From Phorcus lineatus (lineage: Eukaryota; Mollusca; Gastropoda; Trochida; Trochidae), in the NCBI GenBank assembly GCA_921293015.1, contig OV121086.1:35401194-35465193 (forward strand): a DNA stretch of 64,000 nt, given 5' to 3'. Positions 1 to 12,790 of this stretch are shown here, one piece after another. A program made the translations under genes and the position numbers. The notes beneath the pieces were generated by a model that was given only the letters and a program-made list of their open reading frames with translations, was not told where the DNA came from and made no database searches. The number at the start of each line of letters is the position of its first letter. The stretch's first letter is position 1.

Positions 1-174
1 TGTGAAAGAGGCCTTTGACAATGGCTATTTTTAGGGCTTTCAATCATTTTTCAGAATCTTGATGGCCCATTCCCTTTTTAAGCAATAGTAAGATTTCTAA
101 TTTTAATTGGCCATTTTTTTTATCCAATGTGCAAAATGGCAGACGGCCCCTACCTTTACCTTTTCCAATCCCTG
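1..174 (-). mobile_element. MITE-like repeat, family A, copy 1 (cut by window edge)
   Basis: In reverse complement this stretch matches the repeat at 11987-12161 along nearly its whole length, including the blocks reading aatggcccatt and atccaatgtgcaaaatgg. It ends at 174 in the terminal motif CCAATCCCTG. The other end lies at or beyond the first base of the window. A third, more diverged copy lies at 8905-9045. No coding capacity is seen. The terminal CAGGG motif resembles hAT-type ends, but the family is not identified. Confidence 0.6.
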
Positions 175-510
175 CATAATGTAAAATCAAAATCTCATTA
201 TGTGAAGTTTGGCATTGCATTTCAGTGTCATGATCCCTGTACATGCTTTTCTTGGCTGTGTTTATTTCAAACGAGACAAGACCATGGCTCCATACTTAAT
301 TTTTTGAAATTCATTAGAGATCCACAATTATTAGTCAATAACATGCATGGTTATATCAAGAATTTTTTTCTCGATAAGAAGTGTAACATATCTCAAAAAT
401 AAAACATAATCTACCAAAAGGTTCTTATCATAAAACAAGATTTCTTAATTTCCAACATGAACAAGGTACTAAATCAGTACATGTGTACTGCAATGACAAC
501 AAGTAAAGAA
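175..510. other. intergenic, nothing recognised
   Basis: AT-rich sequence without a convincing exon, RNA gene or repeat. The open frames here are short and end by chance. Confidence 0.5.
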
Positions 511-590
511 GTGAGCACAGCTCACATACCCCCGCTTCAAACTATAGTCTGGCTTTCTTTGTTGGTCTTACCCTCAAAAAGCTCACTTAG

Positions 591-1856
591 GGATCATGGT
601 TGATAAGTGTATTAAGTTTGTTGAAGCTAGCATGTATAGTTTAGGAGATATGCTCAGACAAAAGCACTTTGTCAGATAGTCATTGTTTTAGTAACGTTTC
701 CATGTAAAACGCAAAAAATAAAAATAATTTTTTAGTCTTACCCTCAAGAGACGCACCAATATGGATAAGTGTATGAAGTTTGGTGATGATAGCATGTACG
801 GTTTAGAAGATATACTCCGGACAAAGGACTTAGTCATAAATTCTCTGTTTTAGTCATGTTTCCATGGAAACCGCAAAAAAATTAAAAATCATTTGTTGGT
901 CTAACCCTCAAAAGGCACATCAATGGATCATGGTTGATAAGTGTATGAAGTTTGGTAAAGATAGCATGTATAGTTATGAAGATATACTCTGTACAAAGGA
1001 CTTTGTCACTGTTTAAGTCATGTTTCCATGGAAACCGCAAAAAATAAAAATCATTTGTTAGTCTAACCCTCAAAAGGCATGCAGCTGCACATCTAGGGAT
1101 CATGGTTGATAAGTGTATAAATTTTGATGAAGCTAGCATGTATAGTTTAGGAGATATGCTCCGGACAAAGGACTTGGTCATAGAGTCACTGTTTTAGTCA
1201 TGTTTCCATGGAAACCGCAAAAAATAAAAATCATTTGTTAGTCTAACCCTCAAAAGGCACATCTAGGGATCATGGTTGATAAGTGTATAAATTTTGATGA
1301 AGCTAGCATGTATAGTTTAGGAGATATGCTCCGGACAAAGAACTTGGTCATAGAGTCACTGTTTTAGTCATGTTTCCATGGAAACCGCAAAAAATAAAAA
1401 TCATTTGTTGGTCTAACCCTCAAAAGGCACATCTAGGGATCATGGTTGATAAGTGTATGAAGTTTGGTGAAGCTAGCATGTATAGTTTAGGAGATATGCT
1501 CCGGACAAAGGACTTGGTCATAGAGACACTGTTTTAGTCATGTTTCCATAGAAACCGCAAAAAATAAAAATCATTTGTTGGTCTAACCCTCAAAAGGCAC
1601 ATCTAGGGATCATGGTTGATAAGTGTATGAAGTTTGGTGAAGCTAGCATGTATAGTTTAGGAGATATGCTCTGGACAAAGAACTTGGTCATAGAGTCACT
1701 GTTTTAGTCATGTTTCCATGGAAACCGCAAAAAATAAAAATCATTTGTTGGTCTAACCCTCAAAAGGCACATCTAGGGATCATGGTTGATAAGTGTATGA
1801 AGTTTGGTGAAGGTAGCATGTATAGTTTAGGAGATATGCTCCGGACAAAGATTTGT
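591..1856. repeat. 170-bp tandem repeat, about 8 units
   Basis: The phrase ggatcatggttgataag recurs at 591, 924, 1097, 1267, 1437, 1607 and 1777, with a degraded unit near 755. The last four intervals are exactly 170 bp. Units in the right half are nearly identical, while those on the left are more diverged, a gradient typical of repeat homogenisation from one end. It is the core of the element at 511-1982. Confidence 0.85.
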
Positions 1857-1940
1857 GACGGACGGACAGACGGACAGACAGACAGACGGACAGACAGACA
1901 GACGGACAGACAGACAGACGGACAGACGGACGGACAGAAT
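1857..1940. repeat. GACA/GACG tetranucleotide microsatellite
   Basis: About 84 bases of alternating gaca and gacg units directly follow the last 170-bp unit and precede the terminal hairpin. The position matches that of the microsatellite in the element at 25405-27233. Confidence 0.85.
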
Positions 1941-1982
1941 GAACGCTATATACCCCCACTTACGCTGTAAGGCGGGGGTATA

Positions 1983-2411
1983 ATAAAATTGTTACAAAGA
2001 TAACCTTTGTAGATGATACATGATATTACATCCTATATTATGTAACTATTTGCATGTACACTCTGACTAGAATAACAAAACTGATGTTAGAGGCAGAAGA
2101 GATTATCCATGAATATTTTGCAATTTTCAGCAGACATTCAAGGTAACCCTAAAAATTTCATCTATTCTCATTTTGTATGCAAATTTTCTATATTTAGAAG
2201 AACTGTATCTCTTGTATTATGATTTGAATGCTATTTGATGGTTATAAAATATATCAAATAGCATATTTTTCTATTCTATAGATTTATTTAGAGGTAGTAA
2301 ACCACTTAATTGTATCAACACCATCAATTGAAACAAACAATTCTGAATTTAAGATGATGCGCCTTTTCTGAATTGCTTGAGGATGTATGGTATGTTTATG
2401 AAGACACTCAT
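1983..2411. other. intergenic, nothing recognised
   Basis: AT-rich sequence with no supported exon or repeat. Confidence 0.5.
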
Positions 2412-5400
2412 CCAGACTTGCATAACCTTACGATCTTGAAATAAGGCTTACTATTTTGGGTGCTAAATTACGACCTTACAATAACACTGAAATTCCTTAC
2501 GACTTACCAAATAAATGGTAAACTATAATGGAAATACTATATTTGGGCTAGCTACAGTTGCTTCGCCAAAATAGGCTCTTTGATACCCTGACGTCGCCTT
2601 TTTGGCTGCAGACACATCCTTAGAAAAACTAACCTGTGCGATCCAAATCTGGGTTCGCTGGCGCTAATGTTGATATAACCAGAAAATGAAATGAACAAAC
2701 GCTCTAAAATTTGGACCAACTACAGATAAGAAATATGTTTCCAACATTAAATGATCACTTTAATGTTAACGCCAAAAAATTAATACAATTTTAAGCCTGA
2801 AAATTTGTCTTCTAAGTTTTCCGTTCATAAAAGCCGCCATCTTGTTTACGTATGCAAATGAGCGAGAATCACGTCACGGAACGAAGACACGTTATGAAGA
2901 CGATAGCTACGCAAACTGGGCTACTGTCTCTACATGCTTCTTTTTTCAAGGGTTTCAGCAGAAGCATACCATTGAATTTTAACATATTATATAAGTTTTC
3001 GTTTATCTAATTTTAAAAAAAAAATTATTCAAAACTTGTTTTCTTACTTGGATAGCCTTAATCACTGCCGATCCGATGTCGATCGTCTTTCTTAATCGCA
3101 TCGGCTTGCAAGTGTTGAACGTCGACATGAATTATTAGGCTTCATTTATTAGATCAAATATATATGTGCCACAAGAAAGTCACGTTATACCTTAGAAAAG
3201 ACAAAAAATCATTCATATTTGATTCAAAAAAGGTCTCCTTATTGCTTATTTCTACCAGCGGATTCATTATCATTTTCAAGTTCCGCCAAATATTCGCAAT
3301 TTATTTCTTGGAAAATACACAGTGAAAATGTTTTTCAGTAATGAGATACATAAATACATTGAAGGAAAGATAGGAATTATATCTTCTTCCTTTTTTTCAA
3401 ACTCTAAATCCATGTATCAGATTAACCCGTTTATCGATATATTTTCATATTTATTAAAATGAACTATTTCTAATAATCAGTGACGGAAACTACGTATCAA
3501 AATAGGAATTTGTTTATCATAGAACATGTATGAAATACACTTATTGAGTATATTTATTTTCTCTCTTTGATATATACTGATTTAAATTTTGTTTTTAATG
3601 TTTAAAGATAACCAAATTGCGCAATCAGTTGTTGGGGCATCTTCTTTATTCTTAGAACTCGAATTTTTTTAGATACCAGCAATCGACTATCGTAATGTTT
3701 CTAAAGGCTGAGAAGGCTACCTTTAAAATCATTCTTTTTTTAAATAAAAGAAATAATATAAAACCAGTTATCGTAAATTAATCTAAACTGCAGGTTGACA
3801 GGTTAAAGCTAAATGTAACGAATGGGTTTTCGATGTGACATACTTTATTTTCTTTCCTTTGACTTCATTTACTTTTAGGGGATTTGTTTTTGTTCATGGG
3901 ATTTAATGATCGATTCAACTCCACTTATCGTATATGAATAACTGTGACGGTTAATAAACTCAAAATTTCCAATTTCTCATATACCTAGGCTTAAACGATA
4001 TATTATTGGTCAACAAGTAATTTTTTAAAATCTTATTTTCAAATGAGAACGAATTTATCTGATTTTGACAACGAAAACACTTACAGACTAACAGTGATGT
4101 CGGGTAAAGCTGCGCCCCTAAGAGATACATGTTCATTCCTCGGGAAAAATACAGTATATGGGATAAAAACCACGTCACTGTTAAAGTTTAGAGCTTCACT
4201 GATAATATTAACGTAACATATTCATGCTGAAATGTGTTTGTCAGTGACACTGAAAGTTTTCCAACGACTACGACTACCCCCCTATTCCCGTAGGTGGGCA
4301 CGTGTAGGCTAAAGATACGCACGCCGGGTTTGAATGCACCTAGCTTACACTTCCAATATTATGATTTTGATAGATTTTTAAACTGTTTTCTGAAGTCTAG
4401 GTTAGGACAAACTGATAGTCGGATCAATACTTTGGTTTCCAATGACAATTGTTATGTGGGAAGGCAAACTGTTTGATGACGATATGTTTTGGAATTTTGT
4501 CAGTTTTCACCAATTTTTGGCCAATAATCAACACTAAAGTCCTTTATACCTTTTCAAAAATGTCATGATATCTTCTAAATTGCCTAAAGATGCATAGACA
4601 TAAATTTATTACAAGCTAACACTCATCCTGCTTTACTTGGTTAAGTTTTGTGCGAGTGCGTATCTTTATCCGACTCGTATTTTTAACCGACACGGCTGTA
4701 CCCGTTTTGGTTCAGCCAAGGACGTGTATAGACGTCCTTGGTTCAGCTTTACAATTAAGTTCTGTTACACTGTTTGATAACTAGATGCAAATTACATAAA
4801 TTCAATCATTGTTCTTTACAAGTGTAACCTGAAAGTCGCCGACTACCTAGTTTGTTTTAAAAAAAACATCAATTGCGTCCCTGCTTTTGCTGCATATGTT
4901 TTTACGCACTCGTTTCTTATGTCCGTGACCAGTCTTGAATTTACACATCACGTGACCGTAAAGGGGAATTCTAAGTAATTAGCATATCTTAAAATAGACT
5001 CAAGATGGCGTCACCGCACCGCTGAGTTGCAGTGAATGTAAAAATAAACAAACGGTAAAACTAATAGTATGATGATTATATTAAAAAAATATATGCGGTC
5101 ATAATACATAACAATTGAAGAGTGTTTTATAGTTAATGAATAGTTACAGGACTGTTATGTTCGTTGTGTAAGACTCTTGAAAGAGAAGGTACCGATTGAA
5201 TATGGAAATTGGTTAGGTTTTTCATGTGTAGACTCTGTAGCTATAAACTCGATGATACTGGGGGAAGAGGTTATATAGCTACAGTTCTGCAGCTATATTT
5301 GGGCATATCCATGATATTTACAAAGGTACTATCGATACTTCAAGCAATGGAAAACAAAAGACATATGTTAAACACTACAAATAAATCATCTTTGCATCGT

Positions 5401-6480
5401 ACAGGACTGAAGATGCGAGAAAAAGCAGAAAATAAAATACCCTTCTCTCGGACAATTTGTGGCTGTTCTATTTCGCCATATCGATATCTGAGGAAATGAG
5501 CTTGCTGATTAGTTGAGAGATGATATCGAGAGAGGAACATGGAACAGCCTCTGTTTACACGAACGTAAATCTGCTGTCAATAAATAATTTTTCATGCGAC
5601 TTTTTATTATTATACTTCCTGTTTATTATACACAAATCAATAAAAAAGAAATAAATAATATGCATTTATAAAATAATTCAGTTATGAACATTGATGATAC
5701 AATCTTTTGTAACAGCGATGGCAAAACTCAAACACGTGCTATGCTATTAATAACTTTGAAACCGCAAACCCCAATGAGAACTGGCGATGATAAAGTTAAA
5801 AGTTTAATAATTACGGCAGATTATTGTGATAAAAACATTTTTGCACCTCACAAAATAAAATATGGATGAAGTATTAGAATAAATGAAACTCAAACTTGCA
5901 ACGGCATCGACTCATAAAATTGGCGTTCATTCGATTAGATCGATGTCCTAGTTGATTTAGTAATCAATTAATGGTGATGTCAGAAATCATTAATATTTTG
6001 TCAATATTTGATAAAATGAATAACGAATATTACTTTTGACCATAGTTATTCCAAATTATTATTCACGATGATCAGTCCAGTAAGCGGTTGACAATTAATT
6101 AAAAATTACCGGAACCAGGTCTGGTTATTTTTTTCAACCGGTTATTCCAATCGATTGGGGATAAACCTCCCAACAAAAAGCGTGTCAATCAATGGGCCCA
6201 GAAATTCAAAGATGACTATTTATCTATATTTCCAAATTCCAAGTATTTTTCGATCATCTAAAGGTGACTATTTTGCGTATTGCACAGTGTGACAACCATT
6301 TCAACATCGCCTACGGTGGGAAAAATGACTGCAGAAAGCACGTGCAAACTAAAAAACACAATAATTTATGTTTTTCTTGATATCTTCTTAAAATAACATG
6401 CCTTACTATCAAGGACCCCTGCCTTACTATTTTATTTTGCTGATCTTACTATTTTCTTCATAAGGGGGTAGGCAAGTCTG
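2412..6480. mobile_element. possible 4-kb element bounded by short inverted repeats
   Basis: The left end CAGACTTGCATAACCTTA is mirrored by the right end, whose reverse complement begins CAGACTTGCCTACCCCCTTA. Both ends are followed by related AT-rich text containing cttactatttt. No transposase frame is visible and I see no clear target duplication. A compact hairpin (CCAAGGACGT / ACGTCCTTGG) lies inside at 4716-4741. This may be a non-autonomous DNA transposon or two independent copies of one repeat end. Confidence 0.35.
4716..4741. repeat. 10-bp perfect stem-loop
   Basis: CCAAGGACGT, a 6-nt loop, then ACGTCCTTGG. It is flanked on both sides by copies of ttggttcag. Function unknown. Confidence 0.7.
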
Positions 6481-8904
6481 CATATCTTGTAGGCATTTCA
6501 TTAAGCATTTAATCACTATACAATGTCTCATATGTGGTTTTCTTAGCATTCTTCATGTGAGAAACACGTCTGGGTTTGATCTTACAATGTTTGTCAAGAC
6601 ATCATTGCACATGAGGCTAGTCATATTTGCTAAAAGATTCTTCAGGAAAGTGCGCAATTGCAATTTATTTAATCAGGCTCATGCAAACTGAACAATTATC
6701 AGATGATAATTTAACCCATCAATTTATCAAAGGTTTTTTGTTTATTAATTGTTTGGAAAAAATTTTGATAAGTTACACGACAGGTAAATATAAAGAGTTC
6801 CTGTTTGTATTAGCAAACAAGGGATGAATAAGTTGTTGCATAATTTATCATGCGACAGGACTCCCTTATCATTGTCCAAATTGTCAGCACTATCCTGAGA
6901 GTGACCATGGGGAAATGATCTCTAAGGCATGTTTTCTAAACAATCAGTGGTGTCAATCAGAGCATTAATAGTGCTACAGCCAACATAGCAAATGTTAAGC
7001 GGCGTAATTGAAATTAATTGAAATGCTATATTTACTTTGCAGAACATCCAACTCTAAGGAAAGATTGAGAAAAATCCTCTGCACACTCTGGGAGTGATAA
7101 CTGGTAGGGGAAATTCAATAGTAGTATTTGAGGATTTCACAAGCAAGACAAATTGTTTTGTGTAAAAAATCGCAAACATTTTTATTGGTTTTGGCATGAA
7201 TGTCATTTACTTCTCCCACGAGGCCATTCTCAATCACTGGCAACTTGCTTTGATTTTTACCATGCTAGCTTTCTGCCATACTGTGCCATATAGGAAATCT
7301 TACAGCAGTTCAAACCTATCACCAAAGAAAATTTTGCACTTAAACCAAACATTTTGGCCCTTTACAGCAAGGCTTAACTTAGTGATCAAGATACAGGGCC
7401 ACAGAGTCACCAGATTTTCTGTCTTCATTCAAATGACCAGGTATATTTACACAAGTTTTAAGTCTTTAAAGATCAGGGATTCTTGAGGAAAAATTGAAAA
7501 TAAATTTTTTTACAGATGTATGGAAACACTTCAGATGAGCTCCTCTACAGGTTTGGGCAGGAGGGAATTGCCTAGGATCTTACTAGGGGTTGCTTGTACC
7601 ATTGTTGTTCCTAAAGGGGGTCCTGGGGAAATTTGCCTACCTTTTTCTGCTCGGTGTTCCCATAATCTTTCAGAAGTAGTATACTGTTACAATAGCATTT
7701 GCTCAGAATAGGCTAAAATGTCCCCCTCAGCTGATCGCCTAGGTACAATACTGTTGGACCCCAACTTTTTGCTGACAAAGAAATTCTAGGTTTGTCAGAA
7801 ATAGTTCAAACTATACAATGTTGTGCAAATTTGAATTCTGAAAAAAAAAATCAACTTGAAAGCCACTTAAGTTAAGATGATCTTAGGATCGACTTTGGAT
7901 GTAATGATAATTTCTTAATGAAATTTGAACACGGCAAATAATTTTTTAAAGGAATGAAATAGGCCCAAGGCTTTAAGGTTAATAGAGGACATGAGCAAGA
8001 TATCCAACATGGCTGCTATTGTCTATATTCCAGAGTACACACACTGACATATTTATAGGAAAATCTATACACCCAAGATCAACATCCTATCTCCTCCAGA
8101 ACAAAAACACATTGTCTAAAAAGAATCCTCTTAAAGACAGAGTATTTTTAGAAACATGGCAGCATTGATTTAAATAATCAATGAAACTGCTTGCATTGCT
8201 GGGATCACTATTTTTAAATGACCCTTGCATGCCATAAAATTTATATGAAACTTTGAACGAAAATGATCTCCTGGGCTGCAGTAATAAACATTTACAAACA
8301 AAACTTGAAGAAAAGAATCATTCAACTTCATGCATCTAGGTAGCTCCAACAGAATTAACTGAGTTTTTCCATAATTTATTCAATGCTTTATGATGAATAA
8401 AAAATATATCTAATTTATTATATGAAATTTCACAAAAAGAGATTAAATCTTGGCTTTGTTACTGTAGCTAATGTAATGTATTGAATTATCATCTCCAAAT
8501 TAAAGATAAACAACATGTGATTACAATAATCTTTGATATTCATCATTCATTTACATTTATTTTTAAGGGGATGTCCTCTTTACCCTCCATTTAAGAAGGG
8601 AAAGCCAAATGGCCACGCCCTTATTTAAGGGGATTGGTATGAGAAGTTTTAAATGTAATGATATCCTGAATGTTTTAGCTTTCTAGCATTGCTTATTTCT
8701 GGAGAGAAGTCAAAGCTGGTTAAATGTAGAAACTCTGCCTCTCTGCAACCCTACCATTTCCTGCCTAATGGAGTTGTCAAATCAACTTCAGTCTCCATTA
8801 GAATTTTTTTAACTTGAGAGGTCAATTTTTATTCTGAGTAGTACTCATAAAGGGATATCAGGCATAATGATAGGGTTGATTGACTACTGTGGAAGCGATT
8901 TTGG
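6481..8904. other. intergenic, nothing recognised
   Basis: About 2.4 kb of AT-rich DNA. Open frames (such as those near 7196-7486 and 7520-7711) lack splice signals or recognisable domains. If the left PLCXD gene extends leftwards, this could be intronic. Confidence 0.45.
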
Positions 8905-9045
8905 AAGTCAGGGGCCATGGGCTTCTTTGAACATTGGATGAAAACATGTCCCAGTTGAAATACAAAATTTTACATTTAATACCAAGGGGAATGGTTCATT
9001 CAGAATGCCCTAAAAGCCCTAAAAATGTCCTACCCCTGTGGGTAA
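8905..9045 (+). mobile_element. MITE-like repeat, family A, diverged copy
   Basis: This matches the repeat at 11987-12161 in the same orientation through the blocks tcaggggccatgg, acattggatgaaaa, aaggggaatgg and aaaagccct. Its outer ends have decayed. Confidence 0.55.
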
Positions 9046-11986
9046 GATAAGCTAAAAAATATTTTAGTAGGGGAACCTTTCAGAATGAACTTGACATATA
9101 ATGTATACACAAATTAGTACACAAGCATTATAAAGGTGAACCTATTCATTCTAAAACTTAAAAGATATTGTTTCATTATACCGAGGTTAAAGGAAGTCGA
9201 ATGAGGTAACAACCATAAACCTGTATGTATATTACAAGTATATTTTGCAATGTATCTATCTACAAGAATTTTATTACATCATGACTTTTCATGAGTTTTG
9301 CTGAATTATCAAAACCTGGTGCTATCTTAATTAACTAAATTGAAAATAATTTCACTACAACTCCTTCCATTATACAGCAAAATATAACACAATCAGAAAA
9401 TCAGAAGGCTATTAATCTAGTATTCTCTACAGCTACTGAGTGAACTCAAACTTGTTGCTCTGAATGCTATAAAAAGCATCTTATCTCTGTCTTTTATTGA
9501 TCTCAGTACCAGGATTGCTATGTGGAAGGACAGCAAAGTATTCTAAATATTTCTGCAGATGAGTGACATGCTTGAAAGGAATCTCAGAGTCCAATTACCT
9601 TCTGTCATCTTAACCTTACTTGAAGTTACCTCTATCTCTACTGGACTCACAGCTCTTCAAGGTTGACCGACAAATAATTTTCAATTTATGTCCAAACAAT
9701 CAATAATCTATTCTTGGCTCGACTGAATCAACAAAATCTTCACTAAAAATGTAACATTCCAGCACATGTATAATTATCAATGGCTTTTATGCCTCTCAGT
9801 TTAGTGAAATAATTATACCCAGGGGCTTGAATCAAAGAAATATGAAAATGAGACTAGATGTGCTATTCAATCAGAGTTAAATTGGATTATTGATAAGCAA
9901 GATTCACAGGTTAAACACTGAACAATCAAAGCTATTGGCCAATACAAAAAGTTACAGAAAATTTTACTCAAGCCACAGGTAAAAATTTTAAGTTTTGAAA
10001 AAATAACGCCTTATTCAAATGCTGTTACAAAAAGGGATTAGTATAAAATCGGCAAATGTGAGTTCTATACTTTATCATTTACGAGTTTAACAAAAATAGC
10101 ATTAAAATGATTGGAACTTAAAAAAAATGTTGTTAATGTATGATACTTAAAACTATCTTAGCACTATATAAATATTACACTGCAGTATCTTACACAGGCC
10201 AGTATAAACGCTTTTACTCTTACTCTTCATAATAGTAGTGGCCTATGTCTCACTTACTAATTACAAAATTACCCCCCAAGTGTTCATATTGCAATCCTCA
10301 TTGTATCTTAAACTCATTTATTTGAAAATCTTTCATTGAAATCCTCAAAATTACCATTATCAGAAATATTTTATTAAAAAAATCTATCCATTTGACATAC
10401 TTTCTAAATTCCACCTCATGAAGGAATAAGCAATAAGCTATTATTTTGGTCTATGTTATTGACAGAATAATTGATTTCAAGAATTTCATGAGTTATTAAA
10501 GATTCTGCATACTTTTAACTTTAACGTCACTGTCCAAAGATGGATAGGATTTCATCATTTTCTTTCGTTGTTACCTATTTACTTGAAAAACTATTTTTTT
10601 AAAACAACAGGTTAACAGAAACAGAATGTATTTGATGCATCAATCAAATCCTGTATAGGTAACTGTATGATGATGCCACAGAGTTTATATCTGTTGCTTG
10701 GGAACGAAGGATAGCCGCACTTCACTAGCTAGTTGTAACAAACTACTAACAAATCAATGAAAGATAAAGCAGTCTGAACCAGGAAGTTTTATGCAAAACC
10801 ATGTTTTGGCAAACATGCCAACATTTGGAACACATTTGTCTTGAAGATTAGCTGCCTGGAAAGAGAAATAACATTGGAGAAATGCTTGGTAATAAGAACT
10901 TACATCATTTAATGTGCCCATTAAGATGTAATCTGAGGATTTGGCAAAAGTATATATCTGTAAAACTATCACCCTCATCCATCAGAGTTCTTCTTAGAGA
11001 TGTCCTTGGTAAATAATGCCATGCTATAGGCTTGTACCTTATATTATTGAGAAGTAGGATACTTTTACATTTTCAAAGCTTTGCAAAGAATATATATATC
11101 AAATAACCTCTTAGCTGATGACTGACAAGTGACAAGTAAAGGAGTTTTGAAAAATGCAAATATTTGCTAAAAAGCATCAACTACTTGGTAAAAAACAACA
11201 TGATGAAGAAAAGCCTGGTTTTAGGAATGAGCGAGTTACTTTTTAGCACCGCTTGGCAATATTTCAGTCATAAGCGGTGGGCTTGTTTCAAGAATTGAAG
11301 TCATTGTATGTTCTATTGCTAACTTTGATAGAATCTGACGTTTCAGAAAAGTTCATCAGTAAAATAAAAGTCAAATTGTGTTCATTTTATATGTGACAAG
11401 TAAAGGAAACATTGTGCTATTCATCAAAAAGATGGATTTCAAAAATGTCTTTCATTGTAAACATGCAGCGATTCTTTTTCACATTATCATGAAGAAACAA
11501 AATTTAGCCACATTATCATTACAATATATTTTTCTTTCTTATTTAGCATAAATCTAAAGAAACATGCTGCTATAAACTTTTAAAAGAAATACATGTCATT
11601 CAATAAGTTTATAATCCACAATTACACACTTTTTCTCAACCTGATTAAACCTCCAAATTCAGATTGATTCTTCTCTTCAACTTGACCTATCAATTTAATA
11701 CCATTTTAAACATAAATGAGATCAAAGCAGATGTCAAAATGACATATTGATTTTTTTCCAGCTTTGAGACAAGAATTTTACGATAACAGACAGTCCTTCG
11801 ATTCATTTTGTGAACACTATTCTGAGAAATTTGTCAATTCAGTTAAAACATGAATCACACTAATGATGCTTCACTATCAGCATCTATTTACGAACAATCA
11901 TTTTAATTCGTTTTGACAAACTGTCGAAATTTAATGATTTTTTTTATAGTTCACACAGTTCCAAATTAATCCAGATCAATGATACT
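9046..11986. other. intergenic or intronic, nothing supported
   Basis: AT-rich sequence. A minus-strand frame at 10754-10978 has splice-like borders but no recognisable domain, and the inner segment does not join in frame to the first exon at 12600-12726. I do not call it. Confidence 0.45.
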
Positions 11987-12161
11987 CAGGGATTGGGAAA
12001 GGCAGGGGCCATGGCCCATTTTGCACATTGGATGAAAAAATGGCCCGTTCAAATTTGAAATTTTACTATTGCTACTAAGGGGAATGGCCCATTCAAAATT
12101 CTGAAAATGACTAAAAGCCCCATGAATGGCCCATTATCAAACGTGTCTTTCCCAATCCCTG
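11987..12161 (+). mobile_element. MITE, family A, complete copy with inverted ends
   Basis: About 175 bp bounded by perfect 12-bp inverted repeats, CAGGGATTGGGA at the left and TCCCAATCCCTG at the right. The direct repeat GATACT flanks it immediately on both sides (11981-11986 and 12162-12167). The ends resemble hAT-type termini, but hAT insertions normally duplicate 8 bp, so the superfamily stays open. No coding capacity. Confidence 0.7.
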
Positions 12162-12171
12162 GATACTGCTA

Positions 12172-12599
12172 ACAAATAAAATATTTAAACCATGGAGTTA
12201 ATTTTGGACGGTAGCAACAATAAAAGAAATCTCATATCTTAGCCAAGCGCCTCCATTCTTCATTCATAAACCGTCTCGCACTCATTCAGTTACAGTGATC
12301 TGCTTCCTCATTCACAAAATACAGAGGAAATAGTTCAAACACTGTTTAACAGAGCTGAATATCTTTTTCAACCTAGACAAACATATACGATTTACATCTT
12401 TCGCACATTAGAATCAGAAAACACAAATCCAAACATGCTTACAGTAATTATGCTGAATCATCACGAATAAACCATGACGAGCTAAACCGATTTCTCAAGA
12501 TCTAAAAGTGATCGTCTGCTTGCTACTTGAGTCTTGAGTCGACAACGGCCTCGCTAACTTATTGATTGAATAGTAAGAAACCTATGGCGATTCACTTAC
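12172..12599. other. sequence downstream of the left PLCXD first exon (minus strand intron)
   Basis: Read on the minus strand this is the start of the intron after exon 1 of the PLCXD-like gene. No further exon of that family was found here. Confidence 0.5.
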
Positions 12600-12726
12600 C
12601 CGGTAGAGCTAGCTGGTTTAGGGGTATCTTTTGTTTGCTTGCTGGTAGATTTTGCATCCAATCCTCATTGTTTATAGGACAGGGTTTCTTAAATCGGAAA
12701 TCTCCTTTCGCTCCTGCCCCTGCCAT
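12600..12726 (-). CDS. first coding exon of a PLCXD-like (PI-PLC X domain) gene, partial
   Basis: The minus strand reads ATG (12726-12724) through 42 codons plus one base, then a consensus donor GTAAGT. The exon encodes a 42-residue N-terminus with W23-M24 about 19 residues before its end, closing in LNQLALPG. PLCXD proteins have a W-M..LP...PL..LAIPG stretch just before the catalytic GSH motif. The complete gene at 53732-55704 shows the same pattern and breaks at the same codon and phase (phase 1). The catalytic exon was not found to the left and may lie beyond position 1. The start codon sits in AAGATGGCAGG, close to a YY1 site, and an ETS-type CCGGAAGT lies just upstream, as in housekeeping promoters. 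Alternatives are a processed fragment or an isolated exon. Confidence 0.65.
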
Positions 12727-12790
12727 CTTGCCGATGGTAGAGTTCTAGTGGAAACTTCCGGACCTGTGTTGCTTGCCTGAGTTGTCTCCC
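12727..12790 (-). promoter_or_regulatory. probable promoter of the left PLCXD-like gene
   Basis: On the minus strand CCGGAAGT (an ETS/GABPA-type site) lies about 35 bases upstream of the ATG. The ATG itself is embedded in CAAGATGGCAGG, which resembles the YY1 consensus AAGATGGC found over start codons of short-leader genes. This is motif evidence only. Confidence 0.4.

Larger units (their letters stand above)
511..1982 (-). mobile_element. Helentron-like non-autonomous element with 170-bp tandem core
   Basis: Read on the minus strand, the element opens with a GC-rich hairpin (1951-1980). A GTCC/GTCT microsatellite follows (about 1857-1940), then a tandem core of about eight 170-bp units. It closes with a subterminal inverted repeat (plus-strand TACCCCCGC near 527 against GCGGGGGTA at 1972-1980) and a stem-loop GTGAGC/GCTCAC with a 3-nt loop (511-525), next to T-rich sequence. 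This layout (terminal inverted repeat, microsatellite, tandem core, 3' stem-loop) is known from non-autonomous Helentrons and Pearl/DINE-type elements. Assignment rests on layout only. The open frame through the microsatellite is low-complexity and not a gene. Confidence 0.55.

Noticed and set aside
1710..1970. Frame encoding an Arg-Thr-Asp-rich tail
   Set aside because: Translation of the GACA microsatellite within a transposable element.
10754..10978. Possible minus-strand exon pair (splice-like borders tttacag and gtaagt, then ctttccag)
   Set aside because: No domain recognised. The inner segment does not join in frame to the PLCXD-like first exon because a stop appears before its donor. 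Kept only as a lead for transcript data.
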